Assembly (NCBI GenBank): GCA_038240015.1
Contig: JBBSEF010000040.1
Location: 1-27,556 of the forward strand
DNA length: 27,556 nt
Source: CAHJXF01 sp038240015
Lineage (GTDB): Bacteria; Pseudomonadota; Gammaproteobacteria; Burkholderiales; Burkholderiaceae_D
Reading direction: 5' to 3'
A model generated the notes under the pieces. That model saw only the letters and a list, made by a program, of their open reading frames with translations. It did no database searches and had not been told where the DNA came from. Shown one piece after another: positions 1-7,359 of this stretch. Positions within the stretch are counted from its first letter, which is position 1. Every line of letters starts with the position of its first letter. The position numbers and the translations under genes are program-made.

Positions 1-990
1 CGTGTGCTCCGGCTCGTGCAAGGCCTCACCGAGGACGACTTCGTACTGTGCCTGATCTCCGGCGGAGGTTCATCATTGCTGCCGCTGCCGGCCGCAGGCT
101 TGACTCTGAATCACAAGCAAGATGTCAATCGCGCGCTGCTGAAGTCGGGCGCCACCATCGGCGAAATGAATTGCGTGCGCCGTCATCTATCGGCCATCAA
201 GGGGGGCCGTCTTGCTGCCGCCTGTCATCCCGCGCAAGTGCGAACGCTGTTGATTTCGGACGTGCCCGGCGACCGTCCGGTCGACATCGCCTCCGGCCCC
301 ACCGTCGCGGATCCCACCACCTGCGCCGACGCGCTCGCGATCGTGCGCCGCTACGGAATCGAACTGCCCGCGCCGGTGCGCGATGTGCTGGAAAGCGGTC
401 GCGGCGAATCGGTCAAGCCGGGCGACCCGAGACTCGCTCGCGCCGAGACGCAAATGATCGCAACACCGCAAATGGCGCTTGAAGCGGCCGCCGCCATCGC
501 CCGCGACGCGGGTTATGCCGCGCACATCCTCGGCGACGCGATCGAAGGCGAGGCGCGCGACGTGGGCAAGGTGCTCGCTGCGATCGCTCTTCAAGTGGCC
601 GAGCGCGGCCAGCCGTTCGACGCGCCTTGTGTGTTCTTGTCGGGTGGAGAGACGACCGTCACGGTGCGAGGCGACGGGCGCGGCGGGCGCAATGTGGAAT
701 GTCTGCTGTCGCTGGGCATCGCGCTCGACGGCCACCCACGCATCCATGCGATCGCCGGCGATACCGACGGCGTCGACGGACAGGAGGAAATTGCCGGTGC
801 GCTATTGGCTCCTGACTCGATGGCGCGCGCATGGGGACTCGATATGCGGCCAAGAGACTCGCTCGACAACAACGACGGCCACGGCTTTTTCGGCGCGATC
901 GGCGATTCGGTGATCACGGGGCCGACCCTCACCAACGTGAACGACTTCCGCGCCGTCCTCATCGAGGCCGAGGCAGTACGGGAAGACTGA
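1..990 (+). CDS. Glycerate 2-kinase, MOFRL family (5'-truncated by window edge)
   Basis: Phosphorylates D-glycerate to 2-phosphoglycerate, linking glyoxylate/tartronate or serine-type metabolism to glycolysis. The reading frame is open from base 1 to a TGA at 988-990, so the N-terminus (roughly 90-110 residues, judged from a usual family length near 420) lies outside the window. The glycine-rich SGGGSSLL segment close to the start is typical of the N-terminal glycerate kinase domain. The C-terminal MOFRL domain follows, with VFLSGGETTVTVRG, the GRGGRN motif, AGDTDGVDG and a final TLTNVNDFRAVLI. Older annotations call such genes hydroxypyruvate reductase (TtuD); the sequence fits the kinase family and has no Rossmann-type reductase motif. 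It is convergent with the tRNA-Lys genes and separated from them by a short non-coding stretch. Confidence 0.9.
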   Translation, partial: RVLRLVQGLTEDDFVLCLISGGGSSLLPLPAAGLTLNHKQDVNRALLKSGATIGEMNCVRRHLSAIKGGRLAAACHPAQVRTLLISDVPGDRPVDIASGPTVADPTTCADALAIVRRYGIELPAPVRDVLESGRGESVKPGDPRLARAETQMIATPQMALEAAAAIARDAGYAAHILGDAIEGEARDVGKVLAAIALQVAERGQPFDAPCVFLSGGETTVTVRGDGRGGRNVECLLSLGIALDGHPRIHAIAGDTDGVDGQEEIAGALLAPDSMARAWGLDMRPRDSLDNNDGHGFFGAIGDSVITGPTLTNVNDFRAVLIEAEAVRED

Positions 991-1075
991 GCATGCGAAG
1001 AACGAACAATGCCAAGATCGTCGCTGCTCTCTTCGCGGCCGGCTAGAACGGGAGCTCGTCCGTCGCGGCGCCCTG

Positions 1076-1110
1076 AAAAAATATGAAGGGCTGGCCTGAG
1101 GAGCTAACCC
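1076..1110 (-). terminator. Candidate intrinsic terminator of the tRNA-Lys transcript
   Basis: Read on the minus strand just past the CTT tRNA. An imperfect hairpin (GGGTT and GCT arms pairing with GGC and AGCCC, one A-C mismatch, loop CCTCA) is followed within a few bases by a TTTTTT run at 1076-1081. Stem strength was judged by eye only. Confidence 0.45.
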
Positions 1111-1120
1111 CGAGAATTAG

Positions 1121-1196
1121 TGGTGGGCCGTGAGTGGCTCGAACACTCGACCTACGGATTAAGAGTCCGCTGCTCTACCAACTGAGCTAACGACCC
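1121..1196 (-). tRNA. tRNA-Lys (anticodon CTT)
   Basis: On the minus strand the 76-nt sequence runs from GGGTCGTTAGCTCAG to an encoded CCA. The acceptor stem has seven pairs including one T-G. The D-arm has AGCTCAGTTGGTAGAGC, the anticodon loop is CTCTTAA with anticodon CTT, and the T-loop region is GTTCGAGCC. It lies 55 nt downstream of the TTT isoacceptor and is almost identical to it through the D- and anticodon arms, which suggests an old tandem duplication. No promoter is visible between the two, so they are probably one transcript. Confidence 0.97.
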
Positions 1197-1251
1197 ACGT
1201 GAACGGTTGCGCGCTTGCTGGTTGTTTTTGCGTTGCGATGAACGAGAAAGT

Positions 1252-1327
1252 TGGTAGGCCGTGCGGGATTCGAACCTGCGACCAACGGATTAAAAGTCCG
1301 CTGCTCTACCAACTGAGCTAACGACCC
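1252..1327 (-). tRNA. tRNA-Lys (anticodon TTT)
   Basis: On the minus strand the 76-nt sequence runs from GGGTCGTTAGCTCAG to an encoded CCA. The anticodon loop is CTTTTAA (anticodon TTT) and the T-arm contains GGTTCGAATCC. The acceptor stem closes with a G-T pair at position 1-72. It is the promoter-proximal member of the pair; its 5' end is about 11 nt downstream of a consensus -10 hexamer, so the primary transcript should have a short 5' leader. Confidence 0.97.
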
Positions 1328-1337
1328 GAAGCGCGCG

Positions 1338-1366
1338 ATTATAGGAAGTGGGGGCTGCCCGGTCAA
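1338..1366 (-). promoter_or_regulatory. Sigma-70 promoter for the tRNA-Lys pair
   Basis: On the minus strand, -35 TTGACC (1361-1366), a 17-bp spacer and a perfect -10 TATAAT (1338-1343). A start about 7 nt downstream would fall just ahead of the tRNA 5' end at 1327. The GC-rich CGCGCGC between the -10 and the gene resembles the discriminator of stringently controlled stable-RNA promoters (inference). Confidence 0.85.
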
Positions 1367-1414
1367 ACGGCGCGAGCGTGCATGGCCCCTGCACAGCGAG
1401 TCACGGCGCGAGCG
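1367..1414. repeat. 12-bp direct repeats upstream of the tRNA-Lys promoter
   Basis: ACGGCGCGAGCG occurs at 1367-1378 and at 1403-1414, a spacing of 36 bp, with a partial third copy (ACGGCGCGCG) at 1415-1424. The first copy abuts the -35 hexamer of the tRNA promoter. It could be an activator site or chance in GC-rich DNA. Confidence 0.4.
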
Positions 1415-1424
1415 ACGGCGCGCG

Positions 1425-2198
1425 TCAACGCAGTGTCGGGATGCGTTCGCGTGCAGTGCTCGCAGCCTGCGTGTCGGGATACTTCGCGATCAACGCATCG
1501 AGTGTCTGCCGTGCCGCACGCTTGTCGCCCATGTCGGTCTGACTGCTCGCGATGTTGAGCATCGCGTCGGCCGCGCGTGGGCTGGTCGGATAGTTCTTCT
1601 GCACCACCTGCTGTGCGGCGATCGCGGACTTGTAGTCGCGCTGCGCGTAGTAGCTCGTACCGATCCAGTACTGCGCCGCCGGCGCAAAGGCAGACGATGG
1701 ATAACGCGACAAGAAATTCTGGAACGATGCGATCGCTCCCTTGAAGTCGCTGTTCTTGAACTGCGTCAACGCGGCTTCGTAGGTTTTCGCTTCGCTTTGA
1801 TCGACCGTCGCGCTCTGGCCGTCGACCGTGGTCTGCTGCGGCTCGACCTTGCGCAGGCGACCATCGAGATCGACGTAGAAGTCCTTGGTGCGCTTTTGCT
1901 CGTTGGCCAGATCGTTGGACAGCGATTCGATTTGCCCGCGCAAGCGCGCGATCTCCTGCCGCAACCCTTCGAGCTGGTTGGTCACATCGGCCTGATTGCG
2001 CCGCTGCTGATCGAGCTGACTGGCGATGTCGCGCTGATTGGCATCGGACTTGGCGCGCAAGTCGAGGATCGCCTTGCGCGCTTCGTCGTCGTCGAAGAGG
2101 CCGGCTGATGCCGGTCCGCTCGACAACATCAACGAAGCCGTGGCGATGCACAGGGCGGACTGCCAGCGCATCGATCGCATCGCCCGCGAGCGCGACAT
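1425..2198 (-). CDS. cpoB: Cell division coordinator CpoB (YbgF), periplasmic TPR protein
   Basis: Periplasmic partner of TolA and PBP1B that coordinates peptidoglycan synthesis with outer-membrane constriction. The product starts with a signal peptide (MSRSRAMRSMRWQSALCIATA, then hydrophobic residues, cleavage after ASA before GLFDDDEAR). A coiled coil of about 80 residues follows (DQQRRNQADVTNQLEGLRQE and onward), which in the family mediates trimerisation. Three tetratricopeptide-like repeats follow (YEAALTQFKNSDFKGAI, YWIGTSYYAQRDYKSAI, ADAMLNIASSQTDMGD). I chose the ATG at 2198 because a GGAGG lies 8 nt upstream (2207-2211). An in-frame ATG at 2228 overlaps the pal stop (TAATG) and would add ten residues to the signal peptide. 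Last gene of the tol-pal run. Confidence 0.92.
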   Translation of the reverse strand: MSRSRAMRSMRWQSALCIATASLMLSSGPASAGLFDDDEARKAILDLRAKSDANQRDIASQLDQQRRNQADVTNQLEGLRQEIARLRGQIESLSNDLANEQKRTKDFYVDLDGRLRKVEPQQTTVDGQSATVDQSEAKTYEAALTQFKNSDFKGAIASFQNFLSRYPSSAFAPAAQYWIGTSYYAQRDYKSAIAAQQVVQKNYPTSPRAADAMLNIASSQTDMGDKRAARQTLDALIAKYPDTQAASTARERIPTLR

Positions 2199-2227
2199 TG
2201 ACAAAGCCTCCGATGTAATCCCGCGCA

Positions 2228-2749
2228 TTACTGATACAGGAAGTCGGCGCGACGATTCTCGGCCCACGCCGCTTCATCATGGCCGGTCGCGCGCGGCTTC
2301 TCCTTGCCCAGGCTGACCGCTTCGATCTGCGACTCGGGTACGCCGCTCAACGCCAACTGCTTGCGGACGGCTTCGGCACGCTTCTGGCCGAGCGCGAGGT
2401 TGTATTCGCTGCCGCCGCGTTCGTCGGCGTTGCCCTGGATGATCACCTTGCGGCCGCGGTTGGTGTTGAGGTACTTGCCGTTGCCCTCGACGGCAGGACG
2501 GAACTCGTCCTTCACGATGTAGCTGTCGTAGTCGAAATACACGCTCTTCTTCGCCAGCTCTCGGGCGATCGCGTCGAGGTTGGTGGTGCTGGTTTCGACG
2601 CGGGCGACGGCATTGGGATCAGCGCCGGTCGCGGGCGTGCCCGTGTTGTCGACGACCGGCGCCTTGTCGTCGAGTTTCACGCCCTGGCTGCATGCGCCGA
2701 GAACGACGAGGGACGCTGCGATCAGGGTGGTACGAATGGCGAGCTTCAT
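2228..2749 (-). CDS. pal: Peptidoglycan-associated lipoprotein Pal
   Basis: Outer-membrane lipoprotein that binds peptidoglycan and, through TolB, the Tol motor. The N-terminus is a lipoprotein signal with lipobox LGAC (Cys20). A flexible linker rich in Asp, Thr and Pro follows, then an OmpA-like domain (KKSVYFDYDSYIV, then GNADERGGSEYNLALGQKRA, ending AENRRADFLYQ) carrying the expected peptidoglycan-contact Asp and Arg residues. An AAGGAG stands at 2756-2761 just upstream of the ATG. The 173-residue length is normal. It is separated from tolB by 132 nt, the largest gap in this run, so pal-cpoB may also have its own transcript (inference). Confidence 0.97.
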   Translation of the reverse strand: MKLAIRTTLIAASLVVLGACSQGVKLDDKAPVVDNTGTPATGADPNAVARVETSTTNLDAIARELAKKSVYFDYDSYIVKDEFRPAVEGNGKYLNTNRGRKVIIQGNADERGGSEYNLALGQKRAEAVRKQLALSGVPESQIEAVSLGKEKPRATGHDEAAWAENRRADFLYQ

Positions 2750-2795
2750 GGTGGGCTCCTTGGAAGATGGATGTGTGGTTGAAACGAAGATGCTG

Positions 2796-2820
2796 CCTTT
2801 GAGGCGTTACGCCCTCAAGG
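2796..2820. other. Intergenic stem-loop between tolB and pal
   Basis: CCTT-T-GAGG and CG pair with CG, CC-C-TC and AAGG around a TTA loop: ten base pairs with single-base bulges at T2800 and C2812. No T-run follows on the minus strand, so it is not a simple terminator. A role in mRNA processing or in setting the pal to tolB ratio is possible but unproven. Confidence 0.35.
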
Positions 2821-2881
2821 GTTCATCGTTGTATGGCAGAACTCGTGTGCGATGGCTATCAGTCGCAGACTGACCTAAACC

Positions 2882-4174
2882 TCATGGAAGATATGGACCC
2901 CAGGTCGGCTCGCGCACGTCGCCGCCTTGAACCGTAGTGATGCGCTGCTTGACTCGCCCATCCGACGACACCACCGCAAGCACGCCTCGTCCGCCCACTT
3001 CGGTCGCGTAGAGGATCAGCTTGCCGTTCGGCGCGAAGCTCGGCGACTCGTCCTTGGACGTCTCGGTCAACAACGTCTCCTGCCCCGCCGCGAGGTCGAG
3101 CACATAGACCTGGAAGCGACCGCCGCGACGCGAGATGTACGCGAGGCCCTTGCCATCGGGCGAGATGCGCGGACTGATGTTGTAGTCGCCCTTGAAGGTC
3201 ACGCGCTGCGCATCGCCGCCGCCGACGGACATGCGATACACCTGCGGGCCGCCGCCTCGATCGCTGGTGAAATAGACGCTCTGTCCATCGGGCGCGAACT
3301 CGGGCTCGGTGTCGATGCCGTTCGATTGCGTGAGCCGCCGCGCCGACGAGCCGTCGGCGTTGATCAGATAGACCTGCGAGTTGCCGTCGCGCGTCAGCGT
3401 GACGGCCAGTTGACGTCCATCGGGAGACCACGCGGGCGCGCTGTTGCTGCCCTTGAAGTTGGCGACGGGCACGCGCTGTCCGCTCGTGATCCTGTGCACG
3501 TAGATGACGGGCTTTCTCGCCTCGAACGACACGTAGGCCAGGCGCGTTCCATCGGGAGACCACGCGGGTGAGATGATCGGCTCGCGTGACACCAGTGCGC
3601 TCTGCGGATTGAAACCGTCCGCGTCGGCGATCTGCAACTCGTAGCGTTGATTGCCCTGCTTCAACACGTACGCGATGCGCGTCGAGAACACGCCCTTCTC
3701 GCCGGTCAACTTCTCGTAGACGTAATCGGAGATGCGATGCGCCGAGAGCCGCAGATTGGTTTGCGTCGACGTCAACGCGAGGCCGCCCAGATCGATCTGT
3801 CGACCGTTGTCGTAGAGCTTGAAGCGCACGTCGCTGCGACCATCGGCGAGGCGACTGACGCTGCCGACCACGATCGCATCGGCGCCCCGCCCTTTCCATT
3901 CGCCATAGTTGACCGTGGCCGTGTCGGGCAGCGGCGTCGCGCCGGCATCGACCAGCTTGAAGAGGCCGCTGCGGGCGAGGTCATCACGAACGATCTGCGC
4001 CACGTCTTGCGGCGGAGCGTCGTTGACGGCGAAGTTCGCGATCGCGATCGGGATCTGATTCGCGCCGGTGCCCGAGATTTCGAACTTGAGTTGAGCGCTC
4101 GCGATGCCGGTCGCGGCCGCGTACATCAACGCGACGACAGCGACGCGTGCGAGAGATCGAAGGGACATCGACAT
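2882..4174 (-). CDS. tolB: Tol-Pal system protein TolB
   Basis: Periplasmic beta-propeller that shuttles between Pal and TolA. From ATG 4174 the product has 430 residues, the usual size: a signal peptide (MSMSLRSLARVAVVALMYA, cleavage after ASA), an N-terminal TolB domain of about 150 residues (QLKFEISGTGANQIPIAIAN onward), then propeller blades marked by repeated AWSPDGTRLAYVS-type, EFAPDGQSVYFTSDRGG-type and RISPDGKGLAYIS-type motifs, ending REPTWGPYLP. GGAAG lies 9 nt upstream of 4174. An in-frame ATG at 4225 overlaps the tolA stop (ATGA) and would add 17 residues before the signal peptide; I prefer 4174 on signal-peptide and length grounds, but the overlap keeps 4225 possible. Confidence 0.95.
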   Translation of the reverse strand: MSMSLRSLARVAVVALMYAAATGIASAQLKFEISGTGANQIPIAIANFAVNDAPPQDVAQIVRDDLARSGLFKLVDAGATPLPDTATVNYGEWKGRGADAIVVGSVSRLADGRSDVRFKLYDNGRQIDLGGLALTSTQTNLRLSAHRISDYVYEKLTGEKGVFSTRIAYVLKQGNQRYELQIADADGFNPQSALVSREPIISPAWSPDGTRLAYVSFEARKPVIYVHRITSGQRVPVANFKGSNSAPAWSPDGRQLAVTLTRDGNSQVYLINADGSSARRLTQSNGIDTEPEFAPDGQSVYFTSDRGGGPQVYRMSVGGGDAQRVTFKGDYNISPRISPDGKGLAYISRRGGRFQVYVLDLAAGQETLLTETSKDESPSFAPNGKLILYATEVGGRGVLAVVSSDGRVKQRITTVQGGDVREPTWGPYLP

Positions 4175-4221
4175 GAATGCGGTCTTCCGAAAATTGATGG
4201 GCTGCTGCGAAAGCGGGATCG

Positions 4222-4992
4222 TCATGACTTCTCGTACATCTTGTAGTCGAGGTTGAGCACGCGCTCGACCTTGCCCTGTTCGTCCTTCGGCAGCGGTGAA
4301 GCCGCGCGAATCGCGCGCTCGACGGCTTCGTCGAAGGCTTGCACGCCGCTCGGTTTCTTCACCGTGACGTTGACGACTTCCCCGTTGGGCAACTGCTCGA
4401 CGCGTATCTCGACCACCGGATTGCCCGAAGAGTTCGCGGGATAGCGCATCTGCGAGCGGATCGCGTTCTGAAGGCGCGAGATGTAGTTCTCGCGGCCGCG
4501 CGGTCCGCTGGTCTGTGCGTCTTTGCCCGTCGACTCGGCTGCAGCGAGTGCCTGCAACGCAGCCAGCTCCGACGGCGGACGCGGCGTCGCTTCGACCACG
4601 GGTTTTGCCGGCGTCTTCACAGGGTCGGGCTTGGGTTGCGGCTTGGGCGCCTCAACCTTCACCGGCTCTTTCTTCTTCAGCGGCTCGACCTTGACGGGCG
4701 CCTTCTCGGCAATGTCGGGCTTGACCAACGGCCGCTCGACCTCGATCTTGGGTTCGGGTTTGGGTGCTTCGACCTTCGATGGCGGAGGCACCGGTCTCGG
4801 CAATGGCGCTGCGGTCTGCGGGGTCGCGCTCCACAACTCCGCTTGAATGACGGCCGGTGCGCTGCTCTGCCAGCGTATGCCGAAGAACAGCAGCGCCGCG
4901 AGCAGCACGTGCATCAGCACCGCGAGGACGATCGCGGGCGCGCTGCCGCCGGACTGCGGAACGTTGTAGGGTCGAGCGACGGTCGCGTTCAT
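4222..4992 (-). CDS. tolA: TolA, inner-membrane energy-transducing protein (short form)
   Basis: Carries proton-motive force from the TolQR motor to TolB-Pal. It has one N-terminal transmembrane helix (IVLAVLMHVLLAALLFFGI), a Lys/Pro/Glu/Val-rich linker of about 100 residues in which PKVEAPKP-like units recur (SKVEAPKPEPK, KVEAPKPQPK), and a C-terminal TonB/TolA domain (NYISRLQNAIRSQMRYP, then PSGVQAFDEAVERAI). At 256 residues it is much shorter than E. coli TolA (about 420) because the linker is reduced and is polyproline-like rather than Ala/Lys helical. The ATG at 4992 is preferred; an in-frame TTG at 5001 overlaps the tolR stop. Neither has a strong ribosome site, so translation is probably coupled to tolR. 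Confidence 0.93.
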   Translation of the reverse strand: MNATVARPYNVPQSGGSAPAIVLAVLMHVLLAALLFFGIRWQSSAPAVIQAELWSATPQTAAPLPRPVPPPSKVEAPKPEPKIEVERPLVKPDIAEKAPVKVEPLKKKEPVKVEAPKPQPKPDPVKTPAKPVVEATPRPPSELAALQALAAAESTGKDAQTSGPRGRENYISRLQNAIRSQMRYPANSSGNPVVEIRVEQLPNGEVVNVTVKKPSGVQAFDEAVERAIRAASPLPKDEQGKVERVLNLDYKMYEKS

Positions 4993-4997
4993 TGTCG

Positions 4998-5438
4998 TCA
5001 AGGTCGCGGCTGCACCGCGAGGCCCACGCGTGCGATACCTTGCTGACGCAGGCCATCCATGATCTGCAGGATCGCGTCGTACTCGACCTTCTTGTCGCCC
5101 GAGATCACAACCGGCCGCTGTGCGTCACCGGCCTGCATCTGCACGACGATCGCCGCCACATCGCGCATCGTGGCGGGCCGTTCGCTGCCGCTCGTGGCGT
5201 CCCTCACGCTCACGCTCTTGTCCGCCTTGACGATCACGCTGATCGGATTCTCCTTCGCCTGCGAGTTCTTCGCGACGCTCGGCAGATCGATCGTACCCGG
5301 CGACACCAGCGGCGCCGCGACCATGAAGATGATCAACAGCACCAGCATCACGTCGATGTACGGCACAACGTTGATGTCGCTCATTGCGCGGTGCTTGCGT
5401 CCGCGCATCGACGAGCCGCGCGACACCGAGCCTGCCAT
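4998..5438 (-). CDS. tolR: TolR, Tol-Pal motor subunit (ExbD/TolR family)
   Basis: Inner-membrane proton-channel subunit that partners TolQ. The 146-residue product has a short cytoplasmic N-terminus, one transmembrane helix (IDVMLVLLIIFMVAAPLV) with the conserved proton-carrying aspartate at about residue 29, and a periplasmic domain ending in the VISGDKKVEYDAILQIMDGL segment typical of ExbD/TolR. The ATG overlaps the tolQ stop as TGATG, which fixes the start and implies translational coupling. The frame continues open upstream, but that part is only tolQ read in another frame. Confidence 0.95.
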   Translation of the reverse strand: MAGSVSRGSSMRGRKHRAMSDINVVPYIDVMLVLLIIFMVAAPLVSPGTIDLPSVAKNSQAKENPISVIVKADKSVSVRDATSGSERPATMRDVAAIVVQMQAGDAQRPVVISGDKKVEYDAILQIMDGLRQQGIARVGLAVQPRP

Positions 5439-6118
5439 CAGCGCACCTGCCTTTGCAGGATGTTGGAGAACTCTTCGATGAAGTTCTCGAAGCGCACCGC
5501 GAGCCGATCGGTCTCGTGGATGAAGCGGTTGTACGCGATCACCGCGGGGATCGCAGCGAACAGACCGAGCGCGGTCGCGACCAGCGCTTCGGCGATGCCG
5601 GGAGCGACGTGCGCGAGCGTGGCGACCTGCACGTTCGCGAGACTGCGAAACGCATTCATGATGCCCCACACGGTGCCGAACAAACCGACGTAGGGGCTGA
5701 CCGATCCCACCGATGCGAGGAACGACAGATGCGCTTCGAGCCCGTCCATCTCGCGCTGATACGCCGCGCGCATCGCGCGACGCGCGCCGTCGAGTTGCGC
5801 CCCGGGCTCGACCTTCTGCTGCCTGAACTTCAGGAACTCGCGCATCCCCGCTTCGAATACGCGACCCAATGCGCCGACGTGGTCGCGCCGATTGTTGACT
5901 CTCGCATGCAGATCGTTGAGATCGCCTCCCGACCAGAAGTCTTCTTCGAAGCGATCGGTCTGACGCTGCGCCTTCTTGACATCGAAGAACTTCTTGAAGA
6001 TGTAAGTCCAGCTCATCAGCGATACGATCAGCAGTAGCGCCAGCACGATCTGAACCAGGACGCTCGCGTGAGTGACGAGCGAAATGATCGACATGTCCTG
6101 GGAGACATTCACGTTCAT
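5438..6118 (-). CDS. tolQ: TolQ, Tol-Pal motor subunit (MotA/TolQ/ExbB family)
   Basis: Inner-membrane pentameric channel subunit of the Tol motor. The 226-residue protein has three transmembrane segments: the first near residues 18-40 (VLVQIVLALLLIVSLMSW), and two in the C-terminal half (SFLASVGSVSPYVGLFGTVW and the GIAEALVATALGLFAAIPAV stretch). These contain the family-defining LFGTVWGIMNAF and EALVATALGLFAAIPAV motifs, including the Thr residues that line the proton path. ATG 6118 gives the usual length; ATG 6094 is an alternative, and no strong ribosome site separates them. The gap to ybgC is 83 nt. Confidence 0.95.
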   Translation of the reverse strand: MNVNVSQDMSIISLVTHASVLVQIVLALLLIVSLMSWTYIFKKFFDVKKAQRQTDRFEEDFWSGGDLNDLHARVNNRRDHVGALGRVFEAGMREFLKFRQQKVEPGAQLDGARRAMRAAYQREMDGLEAHLSFLASVGSVSPYVGLFGTVWGIMNAFRSLANVQVATLAHVAPGIAEALVATALGLFAAIPAVIAYNRFIHETDRLAVRFENFIEEFSNILQRQVR

Positions 6119-6201
6119 GAGCGATGGGAAAGATACATGCAATGAGGAGCGGGGATGAAGAGCGGCGATGGACTCAGCAACGTTTCGCGAAGCGATCCGG
6201 A

Positions 6202-6666
6202 TTACGCGGCCGGCGCGAAGATGAGACGGATGTGTTCGGGAATCGCCATCGGCCGCAACCGTTCGCGCGTCACGCAACCGACCTTGATGCGTCCAATGGC
6301 AAGCACTTCGTCGCTGCCTTTTCCCGCTCTCTCGATCACGGCCTCCTGATAGAAGTCGATGCCGACACGACCGAGGCGCTCAACGCGCGACACCACGCGG
6401 ATCACATCGTCGAGCCGCGCGGGACGCTTGTAGTCGACTGCGGTCGAGCGCACCACGAACATCAGACCCAGTTCGTCGGCAACCTGTTGCTGTGAAATAC
6501 CCGCGAAATGGATGCCACCGCGATCGCTTCCCTTGCGCAGCCACTCGGTGCGAGCCCGCTCGAAATACTTCAGGTAGTTGGCGTAGAAGACGATGCCGCC
6601 GGTGTCGGTGTCTTCATAGTAGACGCGAATCGGAAATTCGAATTGCACGAGGCGCGGGTATTGCAA
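6202..6666 (-). CDS. ybgC: Tol-Pal-associated acyl-CoA thioesterase YbgC
   Basis: Hot-dog-fold thioesterase of the 4-hydroxybenzoyl-CoA thioesterase family, acting in the cytosol on acyl-CoA. The motif RVYYEDTDTGGIVFYANYLKYFERAR near residue 14 has the catalytic Asp and the tyrosines of the family. QQQVADELGLMFVVRSTAVDYKRPARLDD follows as in other YbgC proteins. It is the first gene of the conserved tol-pal cluster. The start is uncertain: the longest frame opens with TTG at 6666, GTG at 6648 is also in frame, and neither has a Shine-Dalgarno sequence. It lies 26 nt after the nadR-type gene, so coupling is plausible. Confidence 0.93.
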   Translation of the reverse strand: MQYPRLVQFEFPIRVYYEDTDTGGIVFYANYLKYFERARTEWLRKGSDRGGIHFAGISQQQVADELGLMFVVRSTAVDYKRPARLDDVIRVVSRVERLGRVGIDFYQEAVIERAGKGSDEVLAIGRIKVGCVTRERLRPMAIPEHIRLIFAPAA

Positions 6667-6692
6667 TCGGGGCGATGCGGAAGGGTCGCATT

Positions 6693-7319
6693 CTAACGCG
6701 GCCGATGGAGCGGCTCGTGCAGCGGCTCATCGAGCGATTCGGCGTACAGCGGGTCGAGCAGCGCGGCAACCTGCGCGACTCGCGCATCGATGGGACCGCG
6801 CACGTCGAGAAAATCGATGCCACGCGCAAACAGAATGGCGCGGATCCAGCGGTCGTGCCGCAGACGAAAATCTTCCGACGAACGCGAGCCGTCCTGCACG
6901 AACGGAAAGTCGGGCGCGCACACCAGCGTGAGATCGTATTGCCGCCACGAGAGCGCGGCGAGTTCGGAATCGGCCTTGCCATAGCCGTCGATGCTGTACC
7001 AGAGCGTCGTCAACGGTGTGGTGTCGACGAATGCGCAATGCGTTGCGCGCGCAGCGGCTTCGTCTTCATCGGCGACGTGCCGCACGCCGATCGCGCGCAG
7101 GTCGTCATAGACCAGCTGGCCGCGACGCTCTTCCCACAGCGTGCGTCCGTACTCGGCCACGCAGGGTTCGTCGTAGCGTGCGCCCAAAGCTTCGACCAAG
7201 GTGCTCTTGCCGGTGCTCTCGCCGCCGACTACCGCGATGCGCGCGACGCCGCGCGGATCGCGTCGCACCGGACCGTTTCTTGCAAACGGAATGGCGAATG
7301 GAGACTCGACCGCGGTCAT
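6693..7319 (-). CDS. NadR-type ribosylnicotinamide kinase (P-loop ATPase)
   Basis: Probably phosphorylates nicotinamide riboside to NMN for NAD salvage. A Walker A motif VVGGESTGKST lies near residues 30-40, followed by CVAEYGRTLWEERRG, matching the kinase half of NadR, where this Tyr-Gly-Arg segment is typical. The later pattern (HCAFVDTTPLTT, LTLVCAPDFPFVQDGSR) also fits NadR-like kinases. It is a stand-alone kinase of 208 residues; the NMN adenylyltransferase and DNA-binding domains of enteric NadR are absent. It lies 40 nt downstream of pnuC, the expected transporter partner, which supports the role. An AAA-type ATPase of other specificity is not excluded. Confidence 0.85.
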   Translation of the reverse strand: MTAVESPFAIPFARNGPVRRDPRGVARIAVVGGESTGKSTLVEALGARYDEPCVAEYGRTLWEERRGQLVYDDLRAIGVRHVADEDEAAARATHCAFVDTTPLTTLWYSIDGYGKADSELAALSWRQYDLTLVCAPDFPFVQDGSRSSEDFRLRHDRWIRAILFARGIDFLDVRGPIDARVAQVAALLDPLYAESLDEPLHEPLHRPR

Positions 7320-7359
7320 GACGGATTCAAGAGTCGGACCTCACGTTCGATCGACGTCA

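Noticed and set aside
991..1075. Small coding frame after the glycerate kinase
   Set aside because: It is only the tail of an out-of-frame reading of the kinase, with no start signal or ribosome site of its own.
1121..1327. Phage or integrative-element attachment site at the tRNA-Lys genes
   Set aside because: No integrase and no displaced repeat of a tRNA 3' end lies in the flanking sequence; the near-identity of the two tRNAs explains the repeats seen.
5439..5669. Upstream extension of the tolR frame inside tolQ
   Set aside because: The segment is tolQ read out of frame; TolR begins at the TGATG overlap.
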